Shown here: positions 1 to 6,290 of the stretch, piece by piece | How the letters are laid out: the number at the start of each line of letters is the position of its first letter | Numbering within the stretch: the first letter of the stretch is position 1 | Source of the DNA: JAWODU01 sp046483125 | GTDB taxonomy: Bacteria; Verrucomicrobiota; Kiritimatiellia; UBA8416; JAWODU01 | Length of the DNA stretch: 11,712 nucleotides | Direction: 5' to 3' | NCBI GenBank assembly: GCA_046483125.1 | Contig: JAWODU010000010.1 | Span: forward strand, 1-11,712 | The notes under the pieces: generated by a model | What the model saw: the letters and a program-made list of their open reading frames with translations, nothing else | The model's database searches: none | What the model was told of the DNA's origin: nothing | Program-made: the position numbers and the translations under genes

Positions 1-2
1 TC

Positions 3-215
3 TACCAGTACTTTGGTGTGCCACGGAACAACAGATGTCTGAGTACGTTCAGAGACCAAGTCATGCGACTATGGTGGCGCAGTACGGCTCGCCGCAGTCA
101 GCGGCAGCACAACCTGCACGAGCGTATGAAGCGCCTGACGGAACGATGGCTGCCACAACCCAGGATCTGCCACCCTTATCCGGAGGAGCGAGTGTGCGTT
201 ATTTACTCAAGGTAG
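3..215 (+). CDS. ltrA: Group II intron reverse transcriptase/maturase, C-terminal end (5' part outside window)
   Basis: This is the last 70 codons of an open frame that enters from outside the window and ends at TAG 213-215. Group II intron-encoded proteins reverse-transcribe the intron during retrohoming and act as a maturase for splicing. The visible part is the terminal tail of the family: a YFGVP-like start, then FRDQVMRLWWRS, RRSQR, ERMKRLTERWLP and the closing HPYPEERV. The RT catalytic YADD motif and domain X lie upstream, outside the window, so activity cannot be judged. The assignment rests on this tail and on intron RNA domains V and VI starting directly after the stop, which is the expected layout for an ORF located in domain IV. 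Confidence 0.8.
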   Translation, partial: YQYFGVPRNNRCLSTFRDQVMRLWWRSTARRSQRQHNLHERMKRLTERWLPQPRICHPYPEERVCVIYSR

Positions 216-289
216 GAGCCCAGTGCGGGAATACCGCTCGCTGGGATCTGTGCGGGGGGTGCCGGGTTAACGGGCATTCCTACCGCGAC
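216..289 (+). ncRNA. Group II intron domains V and VI with predicted 3' splice site
   Basis: Domain V is 216-248 (33 nt). It begins GAGCC, which includes the AGC catalytic triad, and folds with GAGCCCAG pairing CTGGGATC below and GCGG pairing CCGC above; the loop is GAATA and a small bulge sits on the 3' side. Domain VI (about 250-289) pairs GGGGTGCC with GGCATTCC inside an outer GCGG/CCGC helix. A bulged A at 282, seven bases before the end, is the candidate branch-point adenosine. The intron is predicted to end at ...GCGAC (289), giving the usual AY end; an end at 291 is also possible. Only the 3' end of the intron is in the window. The fold was done by eye. Confidence 0.78.
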
Positions 290-291
290 AC

Positions 292-468
292 AAACGGATG
301 CAGGACGAGTTGGGACACTTAATCGCACACTTAACCGCCACCCTTTGTCGTATACGCTTAAACGACTCTGTTGCAACGGCTGGCACATGACGAGTAAGCA
401 GGTCGGTTAAGGGTGTGCGTCCGCCGCGGCGGAAAGGGTGGCGGTTAAGAAAGCGTTTAAGTGTATTG
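292..468. repeat. Palindromic interspersed repeat, left copy (MITE-like, 32-nt inverted ends)
   Basis: This 177-bp block recurs in direct orientation at 11511-11687 (offset 11219) with only three differences, at 301, 302 and 456; 303-455 is identical. Within it, 315-346 and 433-464 are imperfect inverted repeats (28 of 32 pair), with ends ACACTTAA and TTAAGTGT. The interior holds a perfect 12-bp palindrome, CCGCCGCGGCGG (421-432), and several TTAAG/CTTAA words. There is no convincing ORF, since the short open frames across it are not conserved beyond the repeat. Weaker similarity continues past 468 with small gaps to about 490. It resembles a non-autonomous transposable element; no transposase gene is present in the window. 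Confidence 0.8.
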
Positions 469-496
469 GAGAAACGGGAGAGAGGCTAATGACCTG

Positions 497-529
497 AAAA
501 AAGACAGTTACACAGAAAAGTGTGCTGTC
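497..529 (-). terminator. Rho-independent terminator of the 550-1446 gene
   Basis: Read on the minus strand just after the TAA of the upstream gene, the sequence forms GACAG-CACA, loop CTTTTC, TGTG-TAA-CTGTC, followed by TTTTTT (complement of 497-502). The stem is short (5 + 4 bp) but the U-run is in the right place. A competing hairpin, CTGTCA/TGACAG at 525-540, shares its CTGTC arm. Confidence 0.55.
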
Positions 530-549
530 AGCTTTGACAGAACTCCGGA

Positions 550-1446
550 TTATTCCGAGAGGGGGAGCATGGCCCTGAGGCGGTAAAACAGTTCGGGAGT
601 GACGGCGTTTGAAAAGATACACGCAGTGAGGGAACCCGTTCCGGGCGAAAACAGGCCCGCGTTGGCCCATGAACCGGTAATCAGGGAAGATCGCGTTTCT
701 ATTTTGTACATTCTCGAACCGTCGCTGTTCCATGTAAGCCGAATGGTATTGGTACCGGTTCCAAGGATATCGGCAAGCATGAGGTAATCATTGGGATTGG
801 TCGGGCATGTTCCCGCCACGTACTCTTCATAGTCCGTAAGAAGATCTCCATCGTAGTTACTGGTGCCGCTGCCGAGCAGGTCCGTCGAGCCCGTTTTGGT
901 TATTTCCCAGGAGTCGGGAATACCGTCGCCGTCGTCGTCGGCTCCGGAATCAAGGGAGTCGGTCTGCACGTAAGCCGTACTGTTGCTGAGCGAAACCCAT
1001 CCCATACTGCTCCCCCAGGCATACCCGCCCAGGCATCCGTTCTTCAGGTCCACCGTCGGAGCGTTGGGTTCTCCAGCGTTGGTCCACCCGAAGTTTATCC
1101 AGCCGGCGCTTGCTCCCCAGGCGTAGCCGGAAAGGTTCCCTTTGCCGTCGTGATTAACTCCGTAATCGTTGGTTGAGTTGTTGGTGTACTGGACGCCGTT
1201 GGTCGGTGTGCCGTCACCGAGGGAAATCCACCCCACGGCAGGGCTGTACATCCATCCGGAACAAACGTATTCACCTACCACCACCCCGTTCGTGGAATCC
1301 GGCCTGCAGTTGAGCCAGCCGGAGCCGGCCCCCCACGCCCAGCAGTTGTTGGTGTTGATGGTGGATTCGGCGAAGGCCGGGAAAAAAGCCGCGCTCAAGG
1401 GCAGTAAGAGCGCACAAATGAGTCCTGTGTAAACCCAGCCTTTCAT
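550..1446 (-). CDS. Secreted repeat protein with WG-type repeats and calcium-loop motif, function unknown
   Basis: The 298-residue protein has an N-terminal signal peptide: a hydrophobic stretch after MKGW, with likely cleavage after AFA at residue 26. Four imperfect repeats of the form (Y/W)AWGxxxGW(I/V/L)(N/S) lie at residues 36-47, 65-77, 108-119 and 142-153; the second is divergent. Residues 170-181 (DDDGDGIPDSWE) and about 196-221 (NYDGDLLTDYEEY...) resemble the Asp-rich calcium loops of thrombospondin type 3 or dockerin-like repeats. The C-terminus (about 232-292: RLTWNSDG, YKIETRSSL, SW, FYRLRA) resembles a beta module common at the ends of large verrucomicrobial exported proteins. Export is well supported, but the function is not known. 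The ATG at 1446 is chosen because the signal peptide starts there and a promoter ends about 12 bp upstream. Confidence 0.85.
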   Translation of the reverse strand: MKGWVYTGLICALLLPLSAAFFPAFAESTINTNNCWAWGAGSGWLNCRPDSTNGVVVGEYVCSGWMYSPAVGWISLGDGTPTNGVQYTNNSTNDYGVNHDGKGNLSGYAWGASAGWINFGWTNAGEPNAPTVDLKNGCLGGYAWGSSMGWVSLSNSTAYVQTDSLDSGADDDGDGIPDSWEITKTGSTDLLGSGTSNYDGDLLTDYEEYVAGTCPTNPNDYLMLADILGTGTNTIRLTWNSDGSRMYKIETRSSLITGSWANAGLFSPGTGSLTACIFSNAVTPELFYRLRAMLPLSE

Positions 1447-1457
1447 AACAGGCGCAT

Positions 1458-1486
1458 TTTATACCATAAACCCGGGCCAAAGGCAA
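1458..1486 (-). promoter_or_regulatory. Sigma-70-type promoter for the secreted repeat protein
   Basis: On the minus strand, TTGCCT (complement of 1481-1486) and TATAAA (complement of 1458-1463) are separated by exactly 17 bp. Transcription would start near 1451, about five bases before the ATG at 1446, giving almost no leader. Confidence 0.5.
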
Positions 1487-1510
1487 GTGAGATCAGCAAT
1501 TCTCAGTTTG

Positions 1511-1551
1511 GCTTTCGCCCCCGACACAAGATCGGGGGGCTGACGCCGTCA
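1511..1551. repeat. Intergenic GC hairpin, copy 1
   Basis: GCTTTC is followed by GCCCCCGA, a 7-nt loop (CACAAGA), then TCGGGGGGC and the small palindrome TGACGCCGTCA. A diverged copy with the same order (GCTTTC ... TCGGGGG ... TGA ... CCGTCA) lies at 7132-7167. Both copies sit in divergent intergenic regions. This one lies between the secreted repeat gene and the fecR-like gene. It has no U-run, so it is not an obvious terminator. Confidence 0.45.
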
Positions 1552-1575
1552 GGAACGCAGGATTGCGGAAATCCG

Positions 1576-1604
1576 TTGCGAAAAAGTGCGAAAAGTAGTA
1601 GACT
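1576..1604 (+). promoter_or_regulatory. Candidate promoter for the FecR-domain gene
   Basis: TTGCGA (1576-1581) and TAGACT (1599-1604) are spaced 17 bp apart, each matching the sigma-70 hexamers at four of six positions. A start near 1611 would give a leader of about 33 bases. TGCGGAA (1564) and TGCGAAA (1577 and 1587) form short direct repeats over the -35 region and could be a binding site. Confidence 0.35.
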
Positions 1605-1643
1605 TTCCGGAAATGGCGCTTCACAGCGCCCCCTGGCACAGCC

Positions 1644-3098
1644 ATGAATGGAAAAACAATTACCGTATTTGTCTGTTGCGCTCTAATTGCCGTAACCGCC
1701 TTCGCCGCCGGCGATCCCGTGGGCCGGGTCGTGGCCCTTCGGGGAAAGGCCGTGGCCACGGGCGAGGACGGAAAAGCCCGTTCCCTCAAGATGAAATCGC
1801 CCGTTTTCCTGAACGATAAAATCGTCACTGCAGGCAATTCCCGGATTCAGATCATGCTCAAGGACAAGTCTTTCCTTTCCCAGGGGGAAAAGGGCGAAAT
1901 GGTCATTGACGAGTACGTGTATGCCCCGAAAAAGAAAAAGGCGAATTGCGCGGTGAGAATGGTAAAAGGTTTTTTCCGCGTGGTAACCGGCAAAATAACG
2001 GACCTCAAACCGGAACGTTTCAAGGTGCGCACCAAGATGGCCACAATAGGAATAAGGGGCTGTGACCTGGGTTTCAAACTCAAGACGGGCCGGGAAGAAG
2101 TCTACATCATCAACGTATCCCGCGGCCGCAAGATAGTAATCGAGAAGTCCGAATGGGCCGACGGTTCCCTGACGGGCGCCCGCCTCGCGGACACGCAGAC
2201 ACTGGATATTCTCACATCGGGAACCGTGGTGACGATAACCGAGGGAGAAGACCCGGAAGAGCGCACCATGACGGTCAACGAGCTCAAGCAGTTGACGGAA
2301 AGTACGACAATGTCCGGCGGAAGCGACGGTGCAGGTTCCGAAGCCGCGGCGAACGGCCTGTCGCAGGCGTCTGAAGCCGTCGAGGAGGGAGCCGCCCAAC
2401 AGGCGGAGATCAACAAGCAGGAAGAAGCGGACGAGCTGACGGAAGGAACATCTTCTTCGCCCCCGACCGAGGGGCCGAGCGATCCGCCCCCGGAAGACCT
2501 GGCGCCGCCCGAAGACGACCCCGGTCCGCCGCTTCTGGTCGGCGGACACCCTACCCTGAACCACTGGGAATGGGGGATATGGGAAGACGGATCGGTAATT
2601 TACAACGGCAACAGGTATCTCGAAGACAGGTTCCTTTCAGAGACCGATTTCCAGGACATTATCAGCAGTGGAGTAGCCTACAATCTGACGGGAATGGGTG
2701 AGGCCGGCGCCGTTGTGCACCACGGCGGGGATTACAAAATACTTCAGGGCTCGTGCTCCCTCAACGTCAGGGTCAACGTTGCCGGACCTGCCGATTTAAC
2801 CTGGGACGGAACGTTTTCCCTGAACAACCTTCCGGATCCGGACAGTGTGACGTTTGATCTGGAGGGGAACATTATTTCCGGCGGGGTTCTTCAGGGCAGT
2901 TTGACGCCCGGCACATATTCCCTGAGCATTAACGGATCTTCCTATGACGAGACCTCGATCACTTTCCAGAACGCCGAAGGCTGTCTTATTCGTCCCAAAG
3001 ATCTGAACGAAATTATTGCCGCCGCGGGCGAGTATCATTTCAGTAACAACGACGGCGAAGCGGAAGTGGACGGGGCATTCGGCGCGGACGTCAATTGA
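1644..3098 (+). CDS. Secreted FecR-domain protein
   Basis: The 484-residue protein starts with a signal peptide (MNGKTITVFVCCALIAVTAFA; cleavage around residues 21-22). A FecR domain follows at about 25-200: GRVVALRGKAV, PVFLNDKIVTAGNSRIQI and the hallmark TKMATIGIRG (130-139). Residues about 220-297 are low-complexity, rich in Ala, Glu, Asp and Pro. The C-terminal 185 residues look like a beta-rich domain I do not recognise. Classic FecR is a membrane anti-sigma regulator of iron transport. Here there is no N-terminal cytoplasmic tail, no transmembrane anchor beyond the signal, and no sigma factor or TonB receptor nearby, so this is more likely one of the exported FecR-domain proteins with a structural or surface role. 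The ATG at 1644 starts the signal peptide; no Shine-Dalgarno sequence precedes it. Confidence 0.85.
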   Translation: MNGKTITVFVCCALIAVTAFAAGDPVGRVVALRGKAVATGEDGKARSLKMKSPVFLNDKIVTAGNSRIQIMLKDKSFLSQGEKGEMVIDEYVYAPKKKKANCAVRMVKGFFRVVTGKITDLKPERFKVRTKMATIGIRGCDLGFKLKTGREEVYIINVSRGRKIVIEKSEWADGSLTGARLADTQTLDILTSGTVVTITEGEDPEERTMTVNELKQLTESTTMSGGSDGAGSEAAANGLSQASEAVEEGAAQQAEINKQEEADELTEGTSSSPPTEGPSDPPPEDLAPPEDDPGPPLLVGGHPTLNHWEWGIWEDGSVIYNGNRYLEDRFLSETDFQDIISSGVAYNLTGMGEAGAVVHHGGDYKILQGSCSLNVRVNVAGPADLTWDGTFSLNNLPDPDSVTFDLEGNIISGGVLQGSLTPGTYSLSINGSSYDETSITFQNAEGCLIRPKDLNEIIAAAGEYHFSNNDGEAEVDGAFGADVN

Positions 3099-3112
3099 CG
3101 ACGAGGGCGGCC

Positions 3113-4522
3113 TCAGATAAGTTCACGGACCGTAGTGTTATTCGAAACGGGACCAATTTCGGCGACGGCGCCGTCGGCCGCCCGTGAGACTCGTTTTTCG
3201 AGATCCGTGAGCCCCAGCCGTTCGGGCCCGGCGCCCCTGTTCAGTATTGTCCGGGCAATCTCGGCGACCGTGACCTTTTCCGGTGATTTCAGCATCACGA
3301 AACGGCCTCTTTCGCCGGACAGTTCCGCGAGATAACCCGTTCGCACCAGGTCATCCACGGTACTGTTCAGAAGCCTCACCGGTATGGTCCTTCCGGCGGC
3401 AAACGAGGCGATATCAAAGCCCCTTTCCTCCGAAAGCATTGACCGCGCGGCTTCCCGCATTACCGAGAGCGCCAGCACTATCCTGGAATGCACGCTGGCG
3501 GACGCCGCATCCTGTTCCATGCGGTAGGTGGTACAGTGCTGGAAGGCGAATGCGACCTCCGCGGCGAAAAGGACTATGCTCCAGCTCACGTACATCCATA
3601 TCAACAGCACCGGTATCAGCGCGAATGTTCCGTAGATGGCGCCGTACCTGGTAACGGCCGCGGCCTGAACGGCCTTGCAGAGACCCAGCCAGGCGGTAAA
3701 CAGAATAGCCCCTGTGATTCCGCCGGCCAGCGCCGGCCGCGCGTTGACCTTTGTATTAGGCATGAAAAGCAGGACAAACGTGAAACACAGGACGGTTGCC
3801 GCGCCCGTTACGAGGTTTCCCAGCAGTTCCGAGCCCGTCAGGGCTTCTATTCCGGCGGATCCCGACTCGCCGAACACACGGCTGAAAATCTCCGCTATGG
3901 AAAGGGAAGAAGCCGCGACGATAAGAACGGGCGCTACAAGGAGCACGCTGAGATAGTCGGTAACCTTGCGCCACATGGGACGGCCGGTTCTGACTCCCCA
4001 CACGCGGTTGAAAGATGATTCGACCCGGCCCAGGACCTGCACGGCCATCCAGAGAAGAAGCACCAGCCCGACGCCGCCCAGCGCGGTGAAATTGACGTTT
4101 TCAACTTTTTCAAAAACCACGGTAACAACCTGGTCGATTTCGGCGGCGAAAGCGGAAGGAGCAACGGTTTCATCCGCGCCGCTTGCCACTGCTTCGGAGT
4201 GAAGATTGCGCGTGAATTCGTTTATTCCGCCCCTGATCATCTGTTTCGCGGTTTCGGCTCCTCCGAGGCCCCGGAGGAGCGCCAGCGACAGGGCCAGTAC
4301 AGGTACAAGGGCCATCAGGGAACTGAAAGTAAGAGCCGAAGCGTGCAGTGGGCATTCATCTTCTCGGAACCCCTTGAAGATAAGGTGAATAACTCTCACG
4401 AATTTGACGCCGAATGAACGCCGTCCGGAGAGTGAACCCACGTCGATGTCCCAGATACCGCCTACGGCGAACCTCCACATCCTGATCAATTTTTCCTTCA
4501 GCTTGTTCGCTGTCATATCCAT
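3113..4522 (-). CDS. YihY/virulence factor BrkB family inner-membrane protein
   Basis: From the chosen ATG the product has 469 residues. It shows the YihY/BrkB pattern: the HASALTFSSLMALVP segment entering the first membrane helix (about 60-86), further helices near 147-164, 191-210, 242-255 and 267-285, and a final pair near 296-328 (GTFALIPVLLIWMYVSW...FAAEVAF). It also has the FNRVWGVRTGRPMWRK connector at about 171-186. Residues about 350-469 form a soluble tail with a winged-helix look (FDIASFAAGRTIPV...LVRTGYLAEL). The family was once called ribonuclease BN; its function is still not settled. The frame is open to 4618, but that extension lies inside the palindromic element at 4541-4688. 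ATG 4522 is preferred because AGGGA precedes it by four bases. The gene ends 14 bp from the convergent FecR-domain gene, with no terminator visible. Confidence 0.85.
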   Translation of the reverse strand: MDMTANKLKEKLIRMWRFAVGGIWDIDVGSLSGRRSFGVKFVRVIHLIFKGFREDECPLHASALTFSSLMALVPVLALSLALLRGLGGAETAKQMIRGGINEFTRNLHSEAVASGADETVAPSAFAAEIDQVVTVVFEKVENVNFTALGGVGLVLLLWMAVQVLGRVESSFNRVWGVRTGRPMWRKVTDYLSVLLVAPVLIVAASSLSIAEIFSRVFGESGSAGIEALTGSELLGNLVTGAATVLCFTFVLLFMPNTKVNARPALAGGITGAILFTAWLGLCKAVQAAAVTRYGAIYGTFALIPVLLIWMYVSWSIVLFAAEVAFAFQHCTTYRMEQDAASASVHSRIVLALSVMREAARSMLSEERGFDIASFAAGRTIPVRLLNSTVDDLVRTGYLAELSGERGRFVMLKSPEKVTVAEIARTILNRGAGPERLGLTDLEKRVSRAADGAVAEIGPVSNNTTVRELI

Positions 4523-4540
4523 GCAATCCCTGGATACATC

Positions 4541-4688
4541 TTTTTTTTGCGACCTGTATGCCCGCAAGCGGGTTATTGAATGCGGCTCCCGCGGGGACGC
4601 GGCAGGAGCCGCATTCACTCCCTCGGAAGCGCGCGTTGGGGAACGCGCGCCGAGAATGAGCGCAAGGGCATACAGGTCGCAAAAAAAA
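4541..4688. repeat. Cloverleaf-like palindromic element (MITE-like or structured RNA)
   Basis: A 148-bp block between the Nudix and yihY genes is closed by a perfect 23-bp inverted repeat, 4541-4563 with 4666-4688, beginning with eight T and ending with eight A. Inside are three further hairpins. The first is CCCGC-AA-GCGGG (4561-4572, sharing CCC with the outer stem). The second is a perfect 13-bp stem, 4577-4589 with 4605-4617, topped by CGCG/CGCG. The third is GCGCGCGTT-GGGG-AACGCGCGC (4629-4650), extended by CTCG/CGAG. With T at the start and A at the end it is not a terminator on either strand. It could be a small mobile element or a structured RNA. Confidence 0.75.
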
Positions 4689-4698
4689 TTCTATCGAG

Positions 4699-5250
4699 TT
4701 ATCCGCTTAGTTCCGGCTGTTTCTTGATAATTTTGCGGTAAAGGAGCCAGGCGGCCACCGTCTTGGCGTCGGATATGCGGCCGTCGGTTATCATTTCTTC
4801 GACCTCCGCTTCCGTCAAAACCACGGTTTCCAGTTCCTCGTCTTCGTCCGGGGCCGGTCCGCGCCCCTCTTCGTCCGCTTCGGTATGGAAAATATGAATG
4901 ACCTCGTCGGTGTAGCCGGGGGCGGTTTTCAGCGCGCCGAGATTTGTCAGGTCCCCGGCCGCCAGGCCGGTTTCTTCCGCCAGCTCGCGGCGCGCGCACG
5001 TTTGGGCGTCTTCACCGGGGTCCAGCGTTCCCGCGACCGCCTCGACCAGCGTCGAGTCCACCGGTTTGCGGTATTGCCTTACGAAAACAAAACGACCGTC
5101 CGGCAGGGACGCCAGGACCGCGACGGCTCCCGGATGGCGCACGATTTCACGCCGGGTTTTCGCCCCGGAAGCCGTTTCGACTTCCTGGACCTCCATCTTG
5201 AGCAGACGGCCGGAGAAGATCTCGCGCGAGTTGAGAGTGCGTTCGTTCAT
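4699..5250 (-). CDS. Nudix hydrolase, ADP-ribose pyrophosphatase-like
   Basis: The 183-residue protein has a complete Nudix box at residues 74-96 (GX5EX7REUXEEXGU: G74, E80, R88, E89, E92, E93, G95, L96), which binds the catalytic metal ions. The N-terminal half matches the ADP-ribose/NDP-sugar pyrophosphatase branch: REIVRHPGAVAV (34-45) and RQYRKPV (58-64). The usual ExPAG before the box reads EAVAG (70-74), so the common Pro is Val. Such enzymes split nucleoside diphosphate sugars into NMP and sugar phosphate. The ATG overlaps the rfbB stop by ATGA, so it is probably translated from the dTDP-sugar operon mRNA. A role in turnover of a nucleotide sugar is inference; ADP-ribose is the default substrate of the branch. 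Confidence 0.88.
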   Translation of the reverse strand: MNERTLNSREIFSGRLLKMEVQEVETASGAKTRREIVRHPGAVAVLASLPDGRFVFVRQYRKPVDSTLVEAVAGTLDPGEDAQTCARRELAEETGLAAGDLTNLGALKTAPGYTDEVIHIFHTEADEEGRGPAPDEDEELETVVLTEAEVEEMITDGRISDAKTVAAWLLYRKIIKKQPELSG

Positions 5251-6290
5251 TCGGACTTGCCGGCTTCGCCTTCGTCAAGCCGTTTCGCGTAAAGCTTTTC
5301 GTAGAAATCCCTGTATTCACCGGTGCGCACGCGTTCCCACCACGGGCGGTTATTCACGTACCAGTCCACGGTGGATTTGAGGGCCTCTTCAAAATCGTAA
5401 CGTCTGCGCCATCCGAGTTCTTCGGTGATGAGCGAAGCGTCCATGGCGTACCGCCTGTCGTGCCCGGGCCGGTCTTCGATGTAGCGTATCAGGGATTCGG
5501 GTTTGTCCAGCAGTCGGAGTATGGACCTTACGATTTCCAGGTTCGGCACGTCGTGCTCCCCTCCGATGTTGTAGACACTGCCGGGTTCCGCCCGCCGCAG
5601 TGCGAGGTCCACGGCGGCGCAGTGATCGGCCACGTAGATCCAGTCGCGCACGTGCATGCCGTCGCCGTAGACCGGCAACGGCTTGTCTTCCAGGGCGTTG
5701 GCTATCATCAACGGAATCAGTTTTTCCGGGAATTGACAGGGTCCGAAGTTGTTTGAACACCGGGTTATCACGGTATCCAGTCCGTAGGACTTGTGAGCGG
5801 CCCGTACAAGCATGTCCGCGCCGGCCTTGGTCGCGGCGTAGGGGTTGTTGGGTTCAATGGGCGACTTTTCCGTGAAGGATCCTTCTCTGCCCAGGCTTCC
5901 GTAGACTTCGTCGGTGGATATCTGCACGAATCTTTCCACGCCGTGTTCGCGGCAGGCGTCGAGAAGGACCTGGACCCCGCCCACGTTGGCCGCGATGAAC
6001 GCCGTCACGCCGATATGAAGGCTTCTATCCACGTGGGTTTCGGCGGCGAAATTCACCACCGCGTCGAAAGAATAGGCACTCATTACCTCCGAGATAAAAC
6101 CGGGATCGGCTATGTTGCCTTTGACGAACTCGAGCCGCCGTTCATCTTTCAGGCCGGAAAGCCTTTCCAGGTTTCCCGCGTAAGTAAGGGCGTCCATGTT
6201 GACTATTTCCGTGTCGGGACGCTCGGACAGGAGAAACCTGATGAAGTTGCTTCCGATAAACCCCGCGCCGCCTGTAACGAGTAATTTCAT
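5247..6290 (-). CDS. rfbB: dTDP-glucose 4,6-dehydratase
   Basis: The 347-residue enzyme catalyses the second step of dTDP-L-rhamnose synthesis: NAD-dependent conversion of dTDP-glucose to dTDP-4-keto-6-deoxyglucose. It is an extended SDR protein with TGGAGFIG (6-13) for NAD binding, STDEVYG (125-131) with the catalytic Asp-Glu pair, and YAATK (Tyr151, Lys155). It also has NFGPCQFPEKLIP (181-193) and RPGHDRRYAMD near the C-terminus, all typical of RfbB. The frame is open up to 6410, but ATG 6290 is the start: the protein then begins MKLLVTGGAGFIG, as in the family, and the codon overlaps the rfbD stop by ATGA. It is the middle gene of the rfbD-rfbB-Nudix operon. Confidence 0.95.
   Translation of the reverse strand: MKLLVTGGAGFIGSNFIRFLLSERPDTEIVNMDALTYAGNLERLSGLKDERRLEFVKGNIADPGFISEVMSAYSFDAVVNFAAETHVDRSLHIGVTAFIAANVGGVQVLLDACREHGVERFVQISTDEVYGSLGREGSFTEKSPIEPNNPYAATKAGADMLVRAAHKSYGLDTVITRCSNNFGPCQFPEKLIPLMIANALEDKPLPVYGDGMHVRDWIYVADHCAAVDLALRRAEPGSVYNIGGEHDVPNLEIVRSILRLLDKPESLIRYIEDRPGHDRRYAMDASLITEELGWRRRYDFEEALKSTVDWYVNNRPWWERVRTGEYRDFYEKLYAKRLDEGEAGKSE

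Noticed and set aside
329..450. Repeat as an integron attC site
   Set aside because: ACTTAAC fits the RYYYAAC core, but the partner GTTAAGA does not fit GTTRRRY. The stem also lacks the unpaired spacer of attC sites, and no integrase or cassette array is seen.
4541..4688. Cloverleaf element as a bidirectional terminator
   Set aside because: Terminators need A-run before and U-run after the stem; here T8 comes first and A8 last on both strands.
6029..6036. Second parS site around CCACGTGG in rfbB
   Set aside because: Only the central 8 bp match; the outer TGTT and AACA half-site bases are missing, and the sequence is explained by conserved RfbB codons (THVDRS).
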